A stretch of 64,000 nt of DNA from a virus: positions 1 through 64,000 of the IMG/VR virus record IMGVR_UViG_3300005582_000006; one strand, 5' to 3'. The position numbers and the translations under genes were made by a program. Positions 21,701 to 28,822 of the stretch are shown in pieces. Numbering within the stretch: the stretch's first letter is position 1; each line of letters begins with the position of its first letter. The notes below the pieces were generated by a model. That model searched no databases. It saw nothing but the letters and a program-made list of their open reading frames with translations, and was not told the DNA's origin.

Positions 21701-24700
21701 TTTCGATGTCTGCCAATAATACCGCATTAAGAATAGCTGCTCCTTACTTGCCAAAATCAATTTATAAACAAGATATTCTTGCTGGAGAAGCATATAACAA
21801 TGATGGATTAAAAAAATTGGCTGGTGATAGACCAACATTGGGAAGTCCTAATAGCTCTTTCACATTTCCAGCAGATGGGCCAAGTCTTTTTACTACAGAA
21901 GATTTTTTAAATGCTGTAAGTAATTCACAGGGGTACGCAACTATTTCATCAAAAGCAGTAGTTGTAGAAGAAGATGTTGAAGGTAAGAAACAAAGAAAGA
22001 TTGATTATAAAAGAAATTTAGATGTTGCAAATATTGAAAATTCTAAAACTAGAGAGGCGATGAAAAATCGTTTAAAGCGTATAAATGACATAGAGGGAAT
22101 TAATAAACCGAATCAACCAGAAGAAAATAAAAATGTAGTTAAAGGAGAACCCAATGAATTTCAAGCTGCAATTATAAAAGAAAAAAATGAACAGAGTGCT
22201 CTTGCAGCTAGACTACCTAGAGCAACCAAAGAGCAACAATTATTTGAAGGCCAATACGGAGAACTAAGTGTTGAAAGTCGATTAAATAGGGGTGAAATAA
22301 CTAGAGAAGAAGCAGCAGCACAAATAGAACGACAAAGACAAGCTAGAAAAATGTCATCTGGTGGAATAGTAAACTATCTTTCATCTGGTGGTGTTCCTAG
22401 TCATAGTCCTAATCCTGATCCTTCGTTCTTTAAGCCTAAAGGTACAGATACAGTACCAGCTATGCTTACGCCAGGTGAGTTTGTAATAAATGCCTCTGCT
22501 ACTGCTAAACATGGCGATTTATTAAGTGCTATAAATAGTGGTAAAGATGTTGGATATTCTGCTACTGGTGGAATAATTTATTTAGAAGATGGTGGAGAAG
22601 CAAGAAAAAAAGCATTTTATGAAAAAATGAATAAGCGAAAAAATGACGAAGAAAAATTAAGATATTTAGTTGATGATAAAGATAAAGATAAAAATACCTA
22701 CATGCAAGACAGAAAAGATGATTTAGAATCTACTGCTAATAGGGCAACTCAAACTTTTTCTCGTAGGCAGAACCAATTTATACAAGATGAAGACAAGAGC
22801 AATAATGCTGGAACAGAAATGGTTTTTAATGCTATGGGGATGACTGGACTTGCAAAAGCAGGAATATCTGCAATTTCAAAATTTGCAATGAGTCCATCAC
22901 TTAACGCTGCTGGTCAGGGAGCAAAAAATATTGGGAAAAACTATTTTAAATACGAAGCACAAAATCAAGTGCAAAACACAGGTATAGATATTTTTAAGTC
23001 AAATGCGGAAAAATTACTTAGATATGCAAGCGGTGGATTAGTAAGTTATTTATATGATGGTGGATACTTAAAAAGAAGAGCAAACTTAGCTTCTTATAGT
23101 GGCAGTGAAAATGAATATGTTACAGATCAAGAAGAAGTTGGTAAACAAAATACGGCAAATATAACCAATAGAATAGCAGCAAAGAATCAAGCTGAAAACA
23201 ATGCATTTCAAATGTTTTCTAACATTAGATTTAATGACGGAACTGGTAGTCTTTTTGACAATACACAATCTGGATTTTCTACTGGATCTGGTGGTGTTTC
23301 TGCTCAACAAGCACTATCTTTTCAAGATCCAACTAAGCCTGGTGGAGAAGGCATAACATCAGCAGCAATGGGTATGATTGGAGATGTTCAATCCAGAATG
23401 AAGGGTAATAAAAATCCATATGGAAATATTTCTGTTACTGGTGCAGAATTAAACGAATTAAAATCTGCAAAAGCAAATGAACCAGAAATACAGAAGAGGT
23501 ATGATGAATATAAAAAGTTTATAGAAGAACAAAAAAAACAACAAGAAGAAGAATCTGGTAGTACATATGCAAGTTTGGGGGGATTGATTTATGCTCAAGG
23601 TGGACTTTATCTTCCTCGTAATAATTATAGACCATATGTTTCAATTCCAGATAGCAGTTACACAGGTAGCGGAGGTTACTTTGGTGATAATGAATCTATT
23701 AATAATGGTGGGGGTTATTTTGGTGAAAGTGGAGATAAAATAGAAAGACAACAAAAACTTTACGAAATTCAAAAGAAAAAACAAAAAAGTCCTCGTTACC
23801 TACAAGCAGAACAATATCAACAACAACAATTTCAACTTAGAAATCAAGCATATCAATCACAACAACGAAAATCGCAAAATCCTAAACGACAACAACAGCC
23901 AGAACAATGGCAAATAAATTGGCAACAACAGCAACAAGCAAGTGGATATAAAAATCCATATGCAGCATTGCAATCAAAACCAATGTTTCCAGAACAGAGA
24001 CAACAACAATCAGAAAATTTTCAAAATCAAAGGGCATATCAAGCAAAGCAAGAAATGTATGGCGGTCCTAGTGCCCAACCAGTATTTCAAGCAAGTAACT
24101 ATGCAGGAAGTTTCTTTAATCAAGTTCCACAGCAACAACAAGTAGCACAAGACCCAAAACGAAAACAATTAAGTTTGTTTAGAATGAATCTAGGGTCATA
24201 TAGTTCTGGTGGTAATGTAGATACTATTCCAGCTATGTTAACTCCTGGTGAGTTTGTAGTAAATAAACAAGCATCATCTAAAAATTATTCTTTATTACAT
24301 GCAATCAATAGTGGCAAAGAAGTTGCTAGATTTAAAGATGGTGGTAGCGTTGGAAATATTCGTGGAAGAAAAGTAGACCCAATAGAATCTGGAATAAGTC
24401 TATTAGCTGGTAAGCTATCTGGAGTTGGAAATAAATTTATTGAGAGTGGAGATTCATTCAAGACTGGAGCAAATGCTAATAGGGAAGGATCACAAAACAT
24501 ATTGGCTTCTTCATCAAAGTTTAATTCTGGAGTTGGAAGTTTTGCTGATTCTGCTACTAAAATATCAAAAAGAAAGGGCTATAATTCTGGTGGTCTGGTA
24601 AACTATTTTGCAGATGGTGGATTCACACCAAGAGGCACAGACACTGTTCCCGCTATGCTGACACCAGGAGAGTTTGTGGTAAATAGACAATCAACATCTA

Positions 24701-25119
24701 AAAATTTAAATTTATTAAAAAATATAAATGGAAATGCTAGTTATATGTCTAATGGTGGAGTTATGTATGCTAGAAGGGGTGCTTTTGTTGGAAATTCATC
24801 GCAAGACTCATCTCCAGCAATAGATATGACTTCAGTTACAGAATTAGCTAATGCAATAAGTACATTAGGAACTACATTTCTCAAACCTTTTGGTGAACAA
24901 GTAGATGCATTTAAAAATTATGCTGAAGCTTTACAAACACAAATCAATAAAATACCAACAGTAGTAAGAATAGAAGTCATGGGTAGTTTAAATGCTGCTT
25001 TAAATATTGACTTTAATCCAGATGGCGTATATACAGCGGTAACACAAGCAACGCAAGAATTACAAGGGTTTATAATTGCAGAAATAAATAAACAACTTGG
25101 AAATGATATGAGAGCATAA
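9787..25119 (+). CDS. Giant tail tape measure protein
   Basis: This encodes 5110 residues; the start is supported by GAGGT and a fresh transcription boundary. Residues about 30-400 resemble the TP901-type tape measure core, and extended charged helices dominate the rest. Recognisable parts, in order: a possible PD-(D/E)XK-like segment (about 620-760, weak); a J-domain-like unit with HPDKNP (about 799-855, His830); two short GspF-N-like units (about 975 and 1147); three Gly/Ala-rich hydrophobic segments (about 1096-1135, 2123-2165, 3347-3400) able to insert in a membrane; tandem coiled-coil duplications (1524-1635, 1698-1800); and a Gln-rich stretch (about 4650-4790). At least seven PGEFVVN-type motifs are scattered along it. 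It sets tail length and is ejected with the DNA. The usual 0.15 nm per residue would imply a tail of about 0.75 micrometre. Confidence 0.9.
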   Translation: MAFNLTANLNVAVNSGALKAAANQINSTLGSVNSLKIGTNSATFASLTPLKTQLSEVTNSIENFGRQAGFAAKRFAAFAVTAGSIITFTNNIREALSAAVDFDREMIRLRQVSGDTAQDVAAVGEQITGLSKGLGVSSKDLVGVAVVLKQANLTLSETKDALEAMAQAALAPNFDNLKDTTEGAIAIMKQFKVEAKDLGSALGSVNAVAGEFAVEASDIIEAIRKTGGAFKAAGGNLNELIALFTSVRQTTRESAESIGTGLRTIFTRIQRNDTANALKEIGINLRYTADEAKALGDVGLEQQFVGPYEAIKRLSSGLSELRSTDPRFSAIVEQLGGYRQISKVIPLIQEFATAQKALGVAQAGSVSLAVNAGQAQDALAVKLQKLKESFFEVGRSIVNSPGFRSLADTFIGAATSVLSLINSLKGLLPLFTALAAVKIGQSIGSFATGFVKGAGADNSSARTNKKADGGFLRMRTGGIVPGSGTGDKVPALLEPGELVVPRSQVRRTKYYKAGPVKLEKVGGKKDTSSINTLINNDLDKMLNKEDTIYMEVVEKKQKLLSDEHKKDIYSSYRLEDSDAELYSDPNFRPIMYASDNTKPKTVISTAEALEKYKTQNPKFKELSIDYLKNLKRKIAPAEAAWGKKFENITLEKYSSTIQAATRPTINGKMVAESTYPVDTETISPRKRKYGDIKFKTSKEENNHLLSKQLRAKLYYKKPEKLGFSKKLGDNVDLGLFEYYGSYDTKQKGKTILGAKGDFLQSLQDLHNQTKPKLALGGPIPRQRFMNGNSVGPKPFPPNFSPEEILNLVKGVIHTDEVIKGAFRVAAKINHPDKNPTAKPNGNMERVNAALRTLLDRNILIRARAEAGPKTTDNTRRNTSPPPPPKRNAQSEDQIFRAVFGDAPTKDEARSQWKGTNPETFTKPNRFDSFEAVRNASQFREKEEAAKTMNASSAYSDRLRKAKRGYANGGDVVRQKFASGKFVAKDTKGNIVRDSVDGADEVEMAAKIRQMGYFVISLELVAAKKASQQKLQERQDRRDQAKERAKELRRYWNMNETDTGDINTSRPPKRGNSLAIEESERREENAKGIVLSGPSGAIAGGITGAVSGALLGNIPGAFIGGTLGFGAGAVGGMMYDKSRKSEDEKNKGLARFSYQDEQGKKGIIPARDKEEAIRRLSFDRITPTNMRRVAPERSWGEYLEQKRNDIFGIKKASIEETNRESRSRERKFSKSIGKGDAPPIMVRKPSKKTKESKKYSEDIYKPLPALALDPTLGKSVAITKEMMEERKKARGFASGGLVPGTGNSDTVPMDLDEGSFVIKKSSVNSIGIDNLANAHKFASGGKVPALLTPGEYVYSPSEAKKIGANKLHQMNSFAKFKKGGEVGNSIVSDTFLNSPNNLKKILLTLVDQIMESDPEISKKDAKAEATRIVSEIKVQNQTSNQAIGNVARADQDISAEKSNIGVFNKELKGFGKTLSTLGKEATSLAEALQKNTDAADASYTAELELRAKGTAIVAARDAKVAAGQDLTKENTRVGSAQTKVNELKDKKKDMEEARQAKIDAADQRIAAAEQAKITKEAQPVDLTQENKRVVSAKQKVDDLKQKKKDMQEAKQAKIDAASQRLAEAEEAKRLKSQQPVNLKSETAKVGNITGRISVLEARKKSKLDAGESVRVVNAQIAEAKRQRDVLTKQMADKTAAGPNTKKEQEEIDKAKEELAKASKPLKTKNIDTKIMRAEDALTQATTARDNKVPNTKKEQEEIDKAKAEKLEAEKPLKSKAIDAKITKAESALTTATNARDTKARTAVDTSKEDAQILKLNQDYQKLLDDRNTNAQNRVAIENSITAVGTKQLNVQNEILKTEQNIKDAESNIQKAETAKAAAKASGEKATRSFQVNAKGEIVNEKGRPIGQTKPITTPDSIKQISKQREKEYAKQNDGKAPRKSEREDIRSGIVNEYRVATEKQLRAKAQKEGKPVSELQIQSMTDQYTKQFAQGKRGAVFNKQGEVTGDKSLGSKLIKGGDYKESGDLTFQGKVKDFGSRALFGSKRTDFEAGSEGERQFKQDRASGYANRITTAAVGGSLLASGMRAEAPEVSSLAKANEQGVVVEDKAQQEAYRSTLQFAGAIEKAGTYAATTATAFSALGPVGTLVGGALGAFVGLIKGYADGTKEAEAQIREVKLGAALTGLQGTFDKLNTGLRTFDDTIAESIAANQKIITEANAGKAFVEAGGEKSGFDRLISGITGGGFGGFDVKKFNELNSKSQKEAGAAQIVPLTNILNKQAEQLGSSAVRQAGGNAGTLDYKDFAASLDTKLTSGGGGFNNAQIQKIANARNVSFDDVKKEIVKVMKDSFKAAQLEKTQKEAVTVNQRSINSMALLSEAVVAAANSVESFSNRLSTNESFFSGGIGSTKVTGISNQFDQKSTPDFNSFNSAVSKLSDSLGTYGNEFKTQGNAINAASQALPSLLAGAIEDPVGGQDIAVQIAAGLREALSAQGISGAGADRVVSSVAGNVSGQEYTKLLAEAGGDVSKVAEKLLGNIKDPFLNAAKDISQRLENASNQYISGLENLAQRQKQIGESFKNLESAKLQRDKFTAETVATNAGLPSQAGNLISVDRQMQGFRTNQERLTGTKGAEAQDSRVIGDNLKRTQERIRELEPKVQNASGAEGGGAAFRGAASELVKLKSEASNLQESLKNLADQSNNLAILEGKLGQVRQERDNETQRGKEFLTADPKERQKILRDRVQGQGLLKQAQAQGGNVSNFSSGQNKALFAFLDSFGPVGKDIADNIVRNTTGLGKKKPEEDMLVGKLAKVYDEQVKANQELIGNQRSLQTDYFSQLTKQNTTFYSNLDKFIAGMEKSQVQDEKNREVAKSAKIKDVQEKSGFLREAGVTDENLKDVNANKGKISEVIKAREAAKEEEKRSVNINESMREGDFAQSLGRSFTKDAREADAAKEIGSKGETLNDILSKIGLTGKQSSLVREQATIAVTQNKDLNIEEAIKIAIRQVSGQTVNDAEKRVSTAEKGAGALGVNIANKAQEQGISAEKFESSLAAVTELNQGIGVKLTTAASTATANIDRLSASINSLGAQQQGIAPVNVNANPAQAIGFAVGGPAFSPRGTDTVPAMLTPGEFVVNRSATQRNLPLLQSINSGKTSYLADGGEVLGKRIKASEDVMKIWDTPGLKQEEKIASIRNIISNKYNSLKESSLTNVPNGIEGESRKSAASAILQEVISSLSIGQIPKNESAKRVIDSNGGIESLQDFGNIFGDFKRKGDTENSLGYRTKEINDNYEKIKKEMLDEKLLDPTESYENFKKDNKYNYELLYSKYDPANIRTALNSVMIEAGRDATVKEKVVAGLLGAGSAIIAAPIAIGGVALSGAGALGASISGASVTAAGATTYGLGKLIMSESAEEKKRMDLFKLDAAIADPINQDNTHGYSAAVSTGANIKKFADLETLNSKKEFAEGMKRIKEDFNHVYKYGVSGNVKTPGWWGKTNEEKMNTDLLKETWYYKGTNGGAIDVAKDGYTWPGIQNYSGEKVNTFIQPLIDKANAPDPSNAQKIKNYLKRKNISDKTYLIPDDLNDLNQFIVNPEYLKSLNAAGTKDIDANIDAKIPQYIATIANLKAQKKDIVSEKKQENIVANIANEEGTTPIDTQIRMAENEVLAARGNKELESKKKAELEILKLRRTSYNQTGLTSNEKLRNAYGQNRPEIDKSYVESKAYLTQIKEGTGEKFVATDMGKEDELFLKRQGDAGRLAQIGLRREVQASAILGKMVKLKGIFAKNQGEELNKKEFAEIGKDPNQLIPLGLKEYNNLYSGQKGSLAKEDFDNPKLILPFQKEIVGSFFKQQASTRSLAISGKGLLDFIDQYSNIKDTKGFVEAKVKQAGPDAIPLVVRAIEEGKINALSVLNAAAANVGGISRKSLEGAIGRNKDFNLLDKLSEKQEGKAQKIVKPFSGIDFIEGEDGAYATIKAVSGKGQVSMSANNTALRIAAPYLPKSIYKQDILAGEAYNNDGLKKLAGDRPTLGSPNSSFTFPADGPSLFTTEDFLNAVSNSQGYATISSKAVVVEEDVEGKKQRKIDYKRNLDVANIENSKTREAMKNRLKRINDIEGINKPNQPEENKNVVKGEPNEFQAAIIKEKNEQSALAARLPRATKEQQLFEGQYGELSVESRLNRGEITREEAAAQIERQRQARKMSSGGIVNYLSSGGVPSHSPNPDPSFFKPKGTDTVPAMLTPGEFVINASATAKHGDLLSAINSGKDVGYSATGGIIYLEDGGEARKKAFYEKMNKRKNDEEKLRYLVDDKDKDKNTYMQDRKDDLESTANRATQTFSRRQNQFIQDEDKSNNAGTEMVFNAMGMTGLAKAGISAISKFAMSPSLNAAGQGAKNIGKNYFKYEAQNQVQNTGIDIFKSNAEKLLRYASGGLVSYLYDGGYLKRRANLASYSGSENEYVTDQEEVGKQNTANITNRIAAKNQAENNAFQMFSNIRFNDGTGSLFDNTQSGFSTGSGGVSAQQALSFQDPTKPGGEGITSAAMGMIGDVQSRMKGNKNPYGNISVTGAELNELKSAKANEPEIQKRYDEYKKFIEEQKKQQEEESGSTYASLGGLIYAQGGLYLPRNNYRPYVSIPDSSYTGSGGYFGDNESINNGGGYFGESGDKIERQQKLYEIQKKKQKSPRYLQAEQYQQQQFQLRNQAYQSQQRKSQNPKRQQQPEQWQINWQQQQQASGYKNPYAALQSKPMFPEQRQQQSENFQNQRAYQAKQEMYGGPSAQPVFQASNYAGSFFNQVPQQQQVAQDPKRKQLSLFRMNLGSYSSGGNVDTIPAMLTPGEFVVNKQASSKNYSLLHAINSGKEVARFKDGGSVGNIRGRKVDPIESGISLLAGKLSGVGNKFIESGDSFKTGANANREGSQNILASSSKFNSGVGSFADSATKISKRKGYNSGGLVNYFADGGFTPRGTDTVPAMLTPGEFVVNRQSTSKNLNLLKNINGNASYMSNGGVMYARRGAFVGNSSQDSSPAIDMTSVTELANAISTLGTTFLKPFGEQVDAFKNYAEALQTQINKIPTVVRIEVMGSLNAALNIDFNPDGVYTAVTQATQELQGFIIAEINKQLGNDMRA
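12181..12355 (+). other. J-domain-like module inside the tape measure protein
   Basis: In the tape measure frame, residues about 799-855 contain a helix ending VAAKINHPDKNP followed, after a short loop, by MERVNAALRTLLDR. This matches helix II, the invariant HPD loop (His830-Pro831-Asp832) and helix III of DnaJ-type J-domains. J-domains stimulate the ATPase of DnaK/Hsp70. The match in motif and spacing is visible directly; the function here is inferred. Confidence 0.65.
14356..14691 (+). repeat. Tandem 168-base (56-residue) coiled-coil duplication
   Basis: Two adjacent copies, beginning gatttaactaaagaaaat at 14356 and gatttaactcaagaaaat at 14524, encode DLTxENxRV followed by lysine-rich heptads and a closing QPV. 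They lie in the long coiled-coil part of the tape measure protein. Confidence 0.85.
14878..15183 (+). repeat. Tandem 153-base (51-residue) coiled-coil duplication
   Basis: Copies starting at 14878 and 15031 both encode NTKKEQEEIDKAK followed by similar charged helices and end in ARDxK. This is a second, independent tandem duplication in the tape measure coiled coil. Confidence 0.85.
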
Positions 25120-25131
25120 CAAGGTAAAATT

Positions 25132-26187
25132 ATGGCAAATTATATTGTATCTGGTGCTGGCAGTGGAGGGAACTTTAATGGCACATTTGTGTTTGCCAGC
25201 GGTTCTTTATATGAAAACAGCGTAGATTCAAATTATGTGCTGGTTTATGACTCAGGATTATCTCAGTGGACTATTCGTCATTTTTCAAGCGTTTATTACT
25301 ATAATACTGCAAGTGCAGGAAGTCCACCGCTAACAGGATGGCTAACATCATTAGGTTCAGCACCAGCACCAACAATAGCAATTGTTCCACCGCCAAAACT
25401 ATTTGGCATAAGAAATTTATTTTTAAAATCTGCTTTTGAAAACACTGTTTCTTTATATATAAAGTCTTCTGTATTTGATGCCAATATATTGCCATTACAT
25501 TTAAAGGTAAATACTCAAGAGCAAACAGACTTATATTTAAAAGCTTCTCCACAAAGTTCAATTAATTTATTCATAAAATATTGGTATGAACATCAAGACA
25601 ACCAAGAACTTTACTTAAAAGCATTTTTAGAAGCATCAACTAATTTATTTATAAAAAACATAAATTTATATACTGAATTAAATAATTCTATTGATTTGAA
25701 TATTCGATCATCAACAATAGATCAAAAAGCAGACAGCGTAGAATTTTATATAAAAGCACTTTTTAAAAATAGCCTAGAATTATTTTTGATGGTAAATGAT
25801 AGAGCATCAACAACAAACTTTATTCATGTATATATATCTGGACAAGTAATAAATTTAGCTTATTTTGAAAGTTTAAACCTTTATTTGAGCAATGACTACA
25901 CATTTATTAATAACTCGTTAAATATTACTATAATTGGTCTTGGAACTACATTTAATGGAATACCAAGCAATTCATCTATGAACATGTTTATACAAAGAGA
26001 TGTTGAAGCAACTTGGAATTCTGTACCATTAATAGCTTATGGTGCTTCTCCTGCAATAACTAGCAGTATTGACTTTAATATATATCCAAGTGACATTTAT
26101 TTTTATTCAGTTAGGTTAATAATTCCAAAAGTAAATCAACCATTCAATGAAAATATGCAATTATACACTCATGGTTTTGAGGATTAA
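25132..26187 (+). CDS. Distal tail protein with short beta repeats
   Basis: This encodes 351 residues and starts behind AAGGTAAAATT, 12 bases after the tape measure stop. Residues about 90-250 carry a degenerate repeat of roughly 17-22 residues whose core is L-[YF]-[LI]-K (NLFLKSA, SLYIKSS, DLYLKAS, NLFIKY, ELYLKAF, NLFIKN), so the protein is likely a stacked beta structure. No Cys or catalytic residues stand out. Genes immediately after the tape measure normally encode distal-tail and baseplate components, so this is probably a distal tail or fibre-attachment protein. The exact family is not recognised. Confidence 0.55.
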   Translation: MANYIVSGAGSGGNFNGTFVFASGSLYENSVDSNYVLVYDSGLSQWTIRHFSSVYYYNTASAGSPPLTGWLTSLGSAPAPTIAIVPPPKLFGIRNLFLKSAFENTVSLYIKSSVFDANILPLHLKVNTQEQTDLYLKASPQSSINLFIKYWYEHQDNQELYLKAFLEASTNLFIKNINLYTELNNSIDLNIRSSTIDQKADSVEFYIKALFKNSLELFLMVNDRASTTNFIHVYISGQVINLAYFESLNLYLSNDYTFINNSLNITIIGLGTTFNGIPSNSSMNMFIQRDVEATWNSVPLIAYGASPAITSSIDFNIYPSDIYFYSVRLIIPKVNQPFNENMQLYTHGFED

Positions 26188-26189
26188 AC

Positions 26190-27545
26190 ATGGCTGGAAC
26201 ATTATCAGATCCAATTCAAACATTTTCATTGCAAGAAAGTGTGCAGTTTTACGATAATGGAAAAGCAAAAACATATCTTTTCAATATATCTGTATCTGCA
26301 AAATTTGTTCCAAATCAATCTTTATCTATAAATGCAAAGCATTCTGCTATTATTGCAAGACAGGCAGCTATAATAACACAAATCAATGCATTTAAAGGTC
26401 AAACATATTTTGAAGTTCAATCAAGAGATGGTAATACTCCACCAATCAAGTTTATACCTAGAATTAAAAGTCTAAATTTTAAAGAAGATTTGTGGGTTGA
26501 TTTTTGTGATTATACAATTGAAATGGAAGCAGATTCTGTAACTATTGGATCGATAACAGTACCAGACAAAATTAATTCTTCAGAAATAGATGAGTCATGG
26601 TCAGTTGATTATAACGATGAGGATTTGAGATTTACAAAAGTAAATCATAAAATTTCTTGTAAGTCTAAAGATGTTGATGGAAAAAATGGTTGGGAAACAT
26701 CAAAAACAGAAGTTTTAAAAAAAATAAACGATCTTATTCCAACAGACATAAAAGACGAAGCTGGAAATACTTATTTAAAAGCTTCACCTTCAAATAAATT
26801 AATTAATTATAGTGTAAATGTACTTGGCGGTGAATTTTCTGCCGAAATAAATTTAACTTATCATAACAATCTATTAAAGAATTCAATTCTTCCTCAATTA
26901 CCACAAGCACATCATGAACAAACAGTTACAGACAAACAATCCAATGAAACATTAAGAGATACGCTTTCTATAGAAGGAACTATAACTGGCCTATCTTCAT
27001 CTTCTACATCAACTCCAAGCAATAGATATACAGAAGCATTGGCATTATGGACAACGGTAAGGACTGCTTTAAACCTTAAATATCTTACATTAACAATAAC
27101 TTCATTTTCAGAAACACATGATAAAGTAAAAGGAATAATTAATTATAGTTATGAAATTGAAAATATAAAAAGACCAACAACAACTGGCATAAAAAACGAA
27201 ACAATAACTGTAAGTTATTTTGGGCCTTTAGCTGATCCTCTTAATACTTATGTTATACACAATACTATCTATGGAGATAAGGGGCCAGTTTTTCAAAACA
27301 TTAACATGAATAAAGCAAAAACAATGTCTATTACAATAGAAAGAGTTGGAACAGAAACAAAACCAGATACATTGCAATATCAACCAACAGGAAGTATGAT
27401 TGAATCTGATACTATTAATTTTACTGCACAAAATAAAAAAATATCAAGAACTACAGTATTTATATGGGCAGATGGATCAACGCCAGTTTTGCCAACCATT
27501 ACTAATTTTGATTTGATAAACACAGAAATACCTAGACCATATTAG
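26190..27545 (+). CDS. Distal tail or baseplate protein, paralogue A
   Basis: This encodes 451 residues, starting 2 bases after the previous stop. The protein is beta-rich and shares a colinear set of motifs with the next gene product: CDYTIEME (versus CDYTISLE), DESWSVD...RFTKVN (versus DETWSLD...RFVKIN), YSVN and GTITG. The pair therefore arose by tandem duplication. Its position after the tape measure and before the hub-like protein suggests a distal tail or baseplate wedge role. No enzymatic motif is visible. Confidence 0.6.
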   Translation: MAGTLSDPIQTFSLQESVQFYDNGKAKTYLFNISVSAKFVPNQSLSINAKHSAIIARQAAIITQINAFKGQTYFEVQSRDGNTPPIKFIPRIKSLNFKEDLWVDFCDYTIEMEADSVTIGSITVPDKINSSEIDESWSVDYNDEDLRFTKVNHKISCKSKDVDGKNGWETSKTEVLKKINDLIPTDIKDEAGNTYLKASPSNKLINYSVNVLGGEFSAEINLTYHNNLLKNSILPQLPQAHHEQTVTDKQSNETLRDTLSIEGTITGLSSSSTSTPSNRYTEALALWTTVRTALNLKYLTLTITSFSETHDKVKGIINYSYEIENIKRPTTTGIKNETITVSYFGPLADPLNTYVIHNTIYGDKGPVFQNINMNKAKTMSITIERVGTETKPDTLQYQPTGSMIESDTINFTAQNKKISRTTVFIWADGSTPVLPTITNFDLINTEIPRPY

Positions 27546-27554
27546 GAATAATTT

Positions 27555-28814
27555 ATGTCTATTACATTAAATGGAACTGCAATAAGACCAATACCATTGA
27601 TAAGTATTAGTCAACAATCAGAATTTAGGGATAGCGGTAAATTAAAAACGACCACAATAACAGTAGATTTAAAAGGAAAAATTTTAGCTGTTGATCCAAT
27701 AGCGGGTGAGTCAGAACCAACTGGAACTGCTGAACAAATAGATAAAGCTAAATTAGGTTTAATTATAAAGAAAATGGAAACCTTAGAAGGTTTAGTAATC
27801 CACAAGATAGATGATATTAATATAAGCACATCAATAGGTGGTCCAAATTTATCTGGAAAATTTAAATTAAAATCTAAAAGCTTCCAGCTTGAACAATCAA
27901 GTTTAATATGTGATTACACAATATCTTTAGAACAAATAGTATTGGACAATGAAGATCCAGATGAAACTTGGTCATTAGATCCAGCAGATGAATATGGGAG
28001 ATTTGTAAAGATAAATAGGTCTAGAAGCATACAAGTAAAAAGCACTGAAATTCCAGCTAAAGATTATGAACTGGCAATGGAGAAAGTAGTTCTAACCACA
28101 TCTATAGCTGATTCTGATGCTTCTACATACTTAACTTTGCCAACAGAAGATTCTTATAATAAAACAACTAGTTATTCAGTTAACACATATAAGAATACTG
28201 TTGATTGCAATGAGTCTTGGATATTATCAAAAGACCCATTTGTAATCGAAGAAACATATACGGAAAAAGAAAGTTTTGATTCTGTATACAAATCCGCAAG
28301 CTTGCAAGGAACTATAACTGGATATGAAGGAAATGGGAAAACAAAGTATGATAATGCATCAGACAAATTAAAGGCAGTTAAAGAAGCAAGCCCTTGGGAA
28401 ATAGGCAAATCATACACTATTGGAACAATAACTGGTAAAGTAAGATCTGTTTCTGAAGGAACTAATAAAATATCTGGAACAATAAATTATTCTGTAGAAA
28501 TTTCTGAGGGTATAGAAGAAACTACTGAAAGATTTAAGTCTGTAAGTTGGACAGATACGCCACCTACAGATGTAATTGTTGTAATACCAGCAGTTGGTAA
28601 AGAATCAGGTCCAATTATACAAAAACTTCCAGCCAAAAAAAATGGTGTTAAAACAGTCAATATTGAAGTATTATATAATGATGGATCTAAAGGTCCACCA
28701 GATGTTTCTTCTTATGCACCAACAGCCACTGAAATATTTGTAGAAAAAGACGATATGACATTTGATTATAGAACTAAAAAAGTTACAAGATCAGTAGTTT
28801 GGAATTATAATTAG
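27555..28814 (+). CDS. Distal tail or baseplate protein, paralogue B
   Basis: This encodes 419 residues from an ATG 9 bases after the stop of its paralogue, behind AGGAATAATTT. It shares the motif order described for the upstream gene (CDYTISLE, DETWSLD, YSVN, GTITG) but is otherwise well diverged, so the duplication is old. It is beta-rich with no catalytic motif. The two paralogues could form a hetero-oligomeric ring around the tail tip, as duplicated baseplate proteins do elsewhere; this is an inference. Confidence 0.6.
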   Translation: MSITLNGTAIRPIPLISISQQSEFRDSGKLKTTTITVDLKGKILAVDPIAGESEPTGTAEQIDKAKLGLIIKKMETLEGLVIHKIDDINISTSIGGPNLSGKFKLKSKSFQLEQSSLICDYTISLEQIVLDNEDPDETWSLDPADEYGRFVKINRSRSIQVKSTEIPAKDYELAMEKVVLTTSIADSDASTYLTLPTEDSYNKTTSYSVNTYKNTVDCNESWILSKDPFVIEETYTEKESFDSVYKSASLQGTITGYEGNGKTKYDNASDKLKAVKEASPWEIGKSYTIGTITGKVRSVSEGTNKISGTINYSVEISEGIEETTERFKSVSWTDTPPTDVIVVIPAVGKESGPIIQKLPAKKNGVKTVNIEVLYNDGSKGPPDVSSYAPTATEIFVEKDDMTFDYRTKKVTRSVVWNYN

Positions 28815-28822
28815 GTGAAAAA

